DNA of 64,000 nucleotides, taken from Legionella parisiensis (GTDB lineage: Bacteria > Pseudomonadota > Gammaproteobacteria > Legionellales > Legionellaceae). Numbering within the stretch: the first letter of the stretch is position 1; every line of letters begins with the position of its first letter. The position numbers were made by a program, and so were the translations under genes. The stretch is from the NCBI RefSeq assembly GCF_001467945.1, contig NZ_LNYQ01000012.1, positions 310,001 through 374,000 of the forward strand, in the 5' to 3' direction. The notes beneath the pieces were generated by a model that was given only the letters and a program-made list of their open reading frames with translations, searched no databases and was not told the origin of the DNA. This document shows, one piece after another, positions 63,328-64,000 of the stretch.

Positions 63328-63591
63328 ACCCTTAACCTGTGGCTGGACGTTAAGTAGGGTAAATAACGGTGAAATTATTAATAATTGTTTGATCTACATA
63401 AAAATACAGGAGATATTTAATTTAAAAAATAGTTGTAAACAGGCGAGCCGTTTGCCTTATAACGGTTGATTTGCCCCCTTTCTTCGAGCATTACAGCATT
63501 GCTGGGTTTCAACTTTGAGTGAGCCGCTCGACCAACACTAAACTCAGAACAGGGCAAATAACATTTCGATCATTGCTTATGAGATAATTGA
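63328..63591. other. Non-coding region with several inverted repeats, candidate origin or oriT
   Basis: This part of the 740-bp gene-free stretch holds an imperfect inverted repeat ACCCTTAAC/GTTAAGTAGGGT (63328-63360), a stem CCGTT/AACGG (63449-63466) and a widely spaced pair ATTTGCCC (63469-63476) / GGGCAAAT (63552-63559). No gene is visible. In a conjugative island such DNA can be an origin of transfer or a promoter-operator region; nothing here decides between them. Confidence 0.3.
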
Positions 63592-64000
63592 ATGGATAAA
63601 TTACATGAAGATGCTGTCCATATTAATGAAAAGCAATGGATTATTCCACTTGTTATATTTATTATTTGTTTTATAGTGGTAATTTTTGCCATTAATCAGA
63701 TTATTATTTTGGCAAAGCCTCATACAAATTTGAATACAAACAAATCATATACCCCAATTGATGAAGAGATTTCAAGCCTTATAAATAATCCTGAAATATT
63801 AAGCTATCAAATGCTTGAGAAAAAACCATTATTGAATTTTCAAAATGGCTCTGCTTTGCAAACACAACTTAATATATTACCACAGATAAAGAATTTGCCA
63901 CCAATCGATCAAAATACAATTATTAGAGTTAAATTAGTTGAGTGGAAGATTAAGCAGCTTCAAGATCAATTCAACCAATTCTCAACAGATAATAATGAGC
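63592..64000 (+). CDS. Partial bitopic membrane protein, runs off window
   Basis: The first 136 codons of a gene starting at ATG 63592 and still open at position 64000. A short polar N-terminus is followed by one transmembrane segment (~residues 17-41, IIPLVIFIICFIVVIFAIN), then a polar, mostly helical region rich in Asn, Gln, Ile and Leu, probably periplasmic. No family recognised. Given the LvrA-like gene upstream it could belong to the transfer or maintenance functions of the island. Confidence 0.6.
   Translation, partial: MDKLHEDAVHINEKQWIIPLVIFIICFIVVIFAINQIIILAKPHTNLNTNKSYTPIDEEISSLINNPEILSYQMLEKKPLLNFQNGSALQTQLNILPQIKNLPPIDQNTIIRVKLVEWKIKQLQDQFNQFSTDNNE

Overview
The window looks like a chromosome segment from a Legionella species, probably not L. 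pneumophila itself. The evidence is the AT-rich base composition, a SidF-type phosphoinositide phosphatase, several large eukaryotic-like proteins of the Dot/Icm-effector kind (F-box, Rab-like GTPase, ankyrin repeats, coiled coils with membrane hairpins), a LpnR-like LuxR regulator, and an LvrA-like island gene. Species and translocation status cannot be settled from sequence alone.

Layout. 1-5.0 kb: two large unrecognised genes facing each other (a helical-repeat protein and a protein with a GT-B-like N-terminal half). 5.3-11.6 kb: a complete tripartite RND efflux set in the order outer-membrane lipoprotein, adaptor, pump, with an inverted-repeat element between the first two genes. 11.7-21.0 kb: three large effector-like genes (SidF homologue, a 763-aa membrane-tailed protein, a 948-aa kinase-like protein) interrupted by a Rossmann protein. 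21.1-47.9 kb: mostly housekeeping and metabolic genes: psd, an ornithine-cyclodeaminase-like gene coupled to an epimerase, tRNA-Leu(CAG), Sua5/TsaC, a glycerophosphodiesterase, fadI, a GST, a LegC/Ylf-like coiled-coil gene, rapA, cfa, an esterase, a cupin, a PmtA-like methyltransferase, methyltransferase/kinase and GNAT/hydrolase pairs, an aspartoacylase-like gene facing a LysR regulator, and a GNAT-GNAT fusion followed by an antibiotic-kinase-like gene. 48-51 kb: a tandem duplication of a microbial PARG-type macrodomain gene, including its untranslated leader. 51-55.5 kb: a LuxR regulator, an F-box plus degenerate Rab-like GTPase protein, and a C58-like cysteine protease with ankyrin repeats.

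55.8-64 kb is accessory DNA. It starts with a 1029-aa reverse transcriptase-nitrilase fusion of the defence-associated (DRT) type. Next is a displaced 3' fragment of tRNA-Asn, which marks an integration site, and a P4-type integrase. Then comes a two-gene DUF3800 module with a small RNA encoded convergently across its 3' end, an LvrA-like gene, and about 740 bp of highly structured non-coding DNA holding two copies of a two-hairpin repeat at a 163-bp period. A partial membrane-protein gene runs off the window. The geometry of the tRNA fragment says the mobile element extends to the right, with the intact tRNA-Asn expected beyond position 64000.

The most interesting systems are the DUF3800/small-protein/antisense-RNA cassette, the RT-nitrilase gene next to it, the tandem structured repeats, the F-box/GTPase fusion and the duplicated PARG pair.
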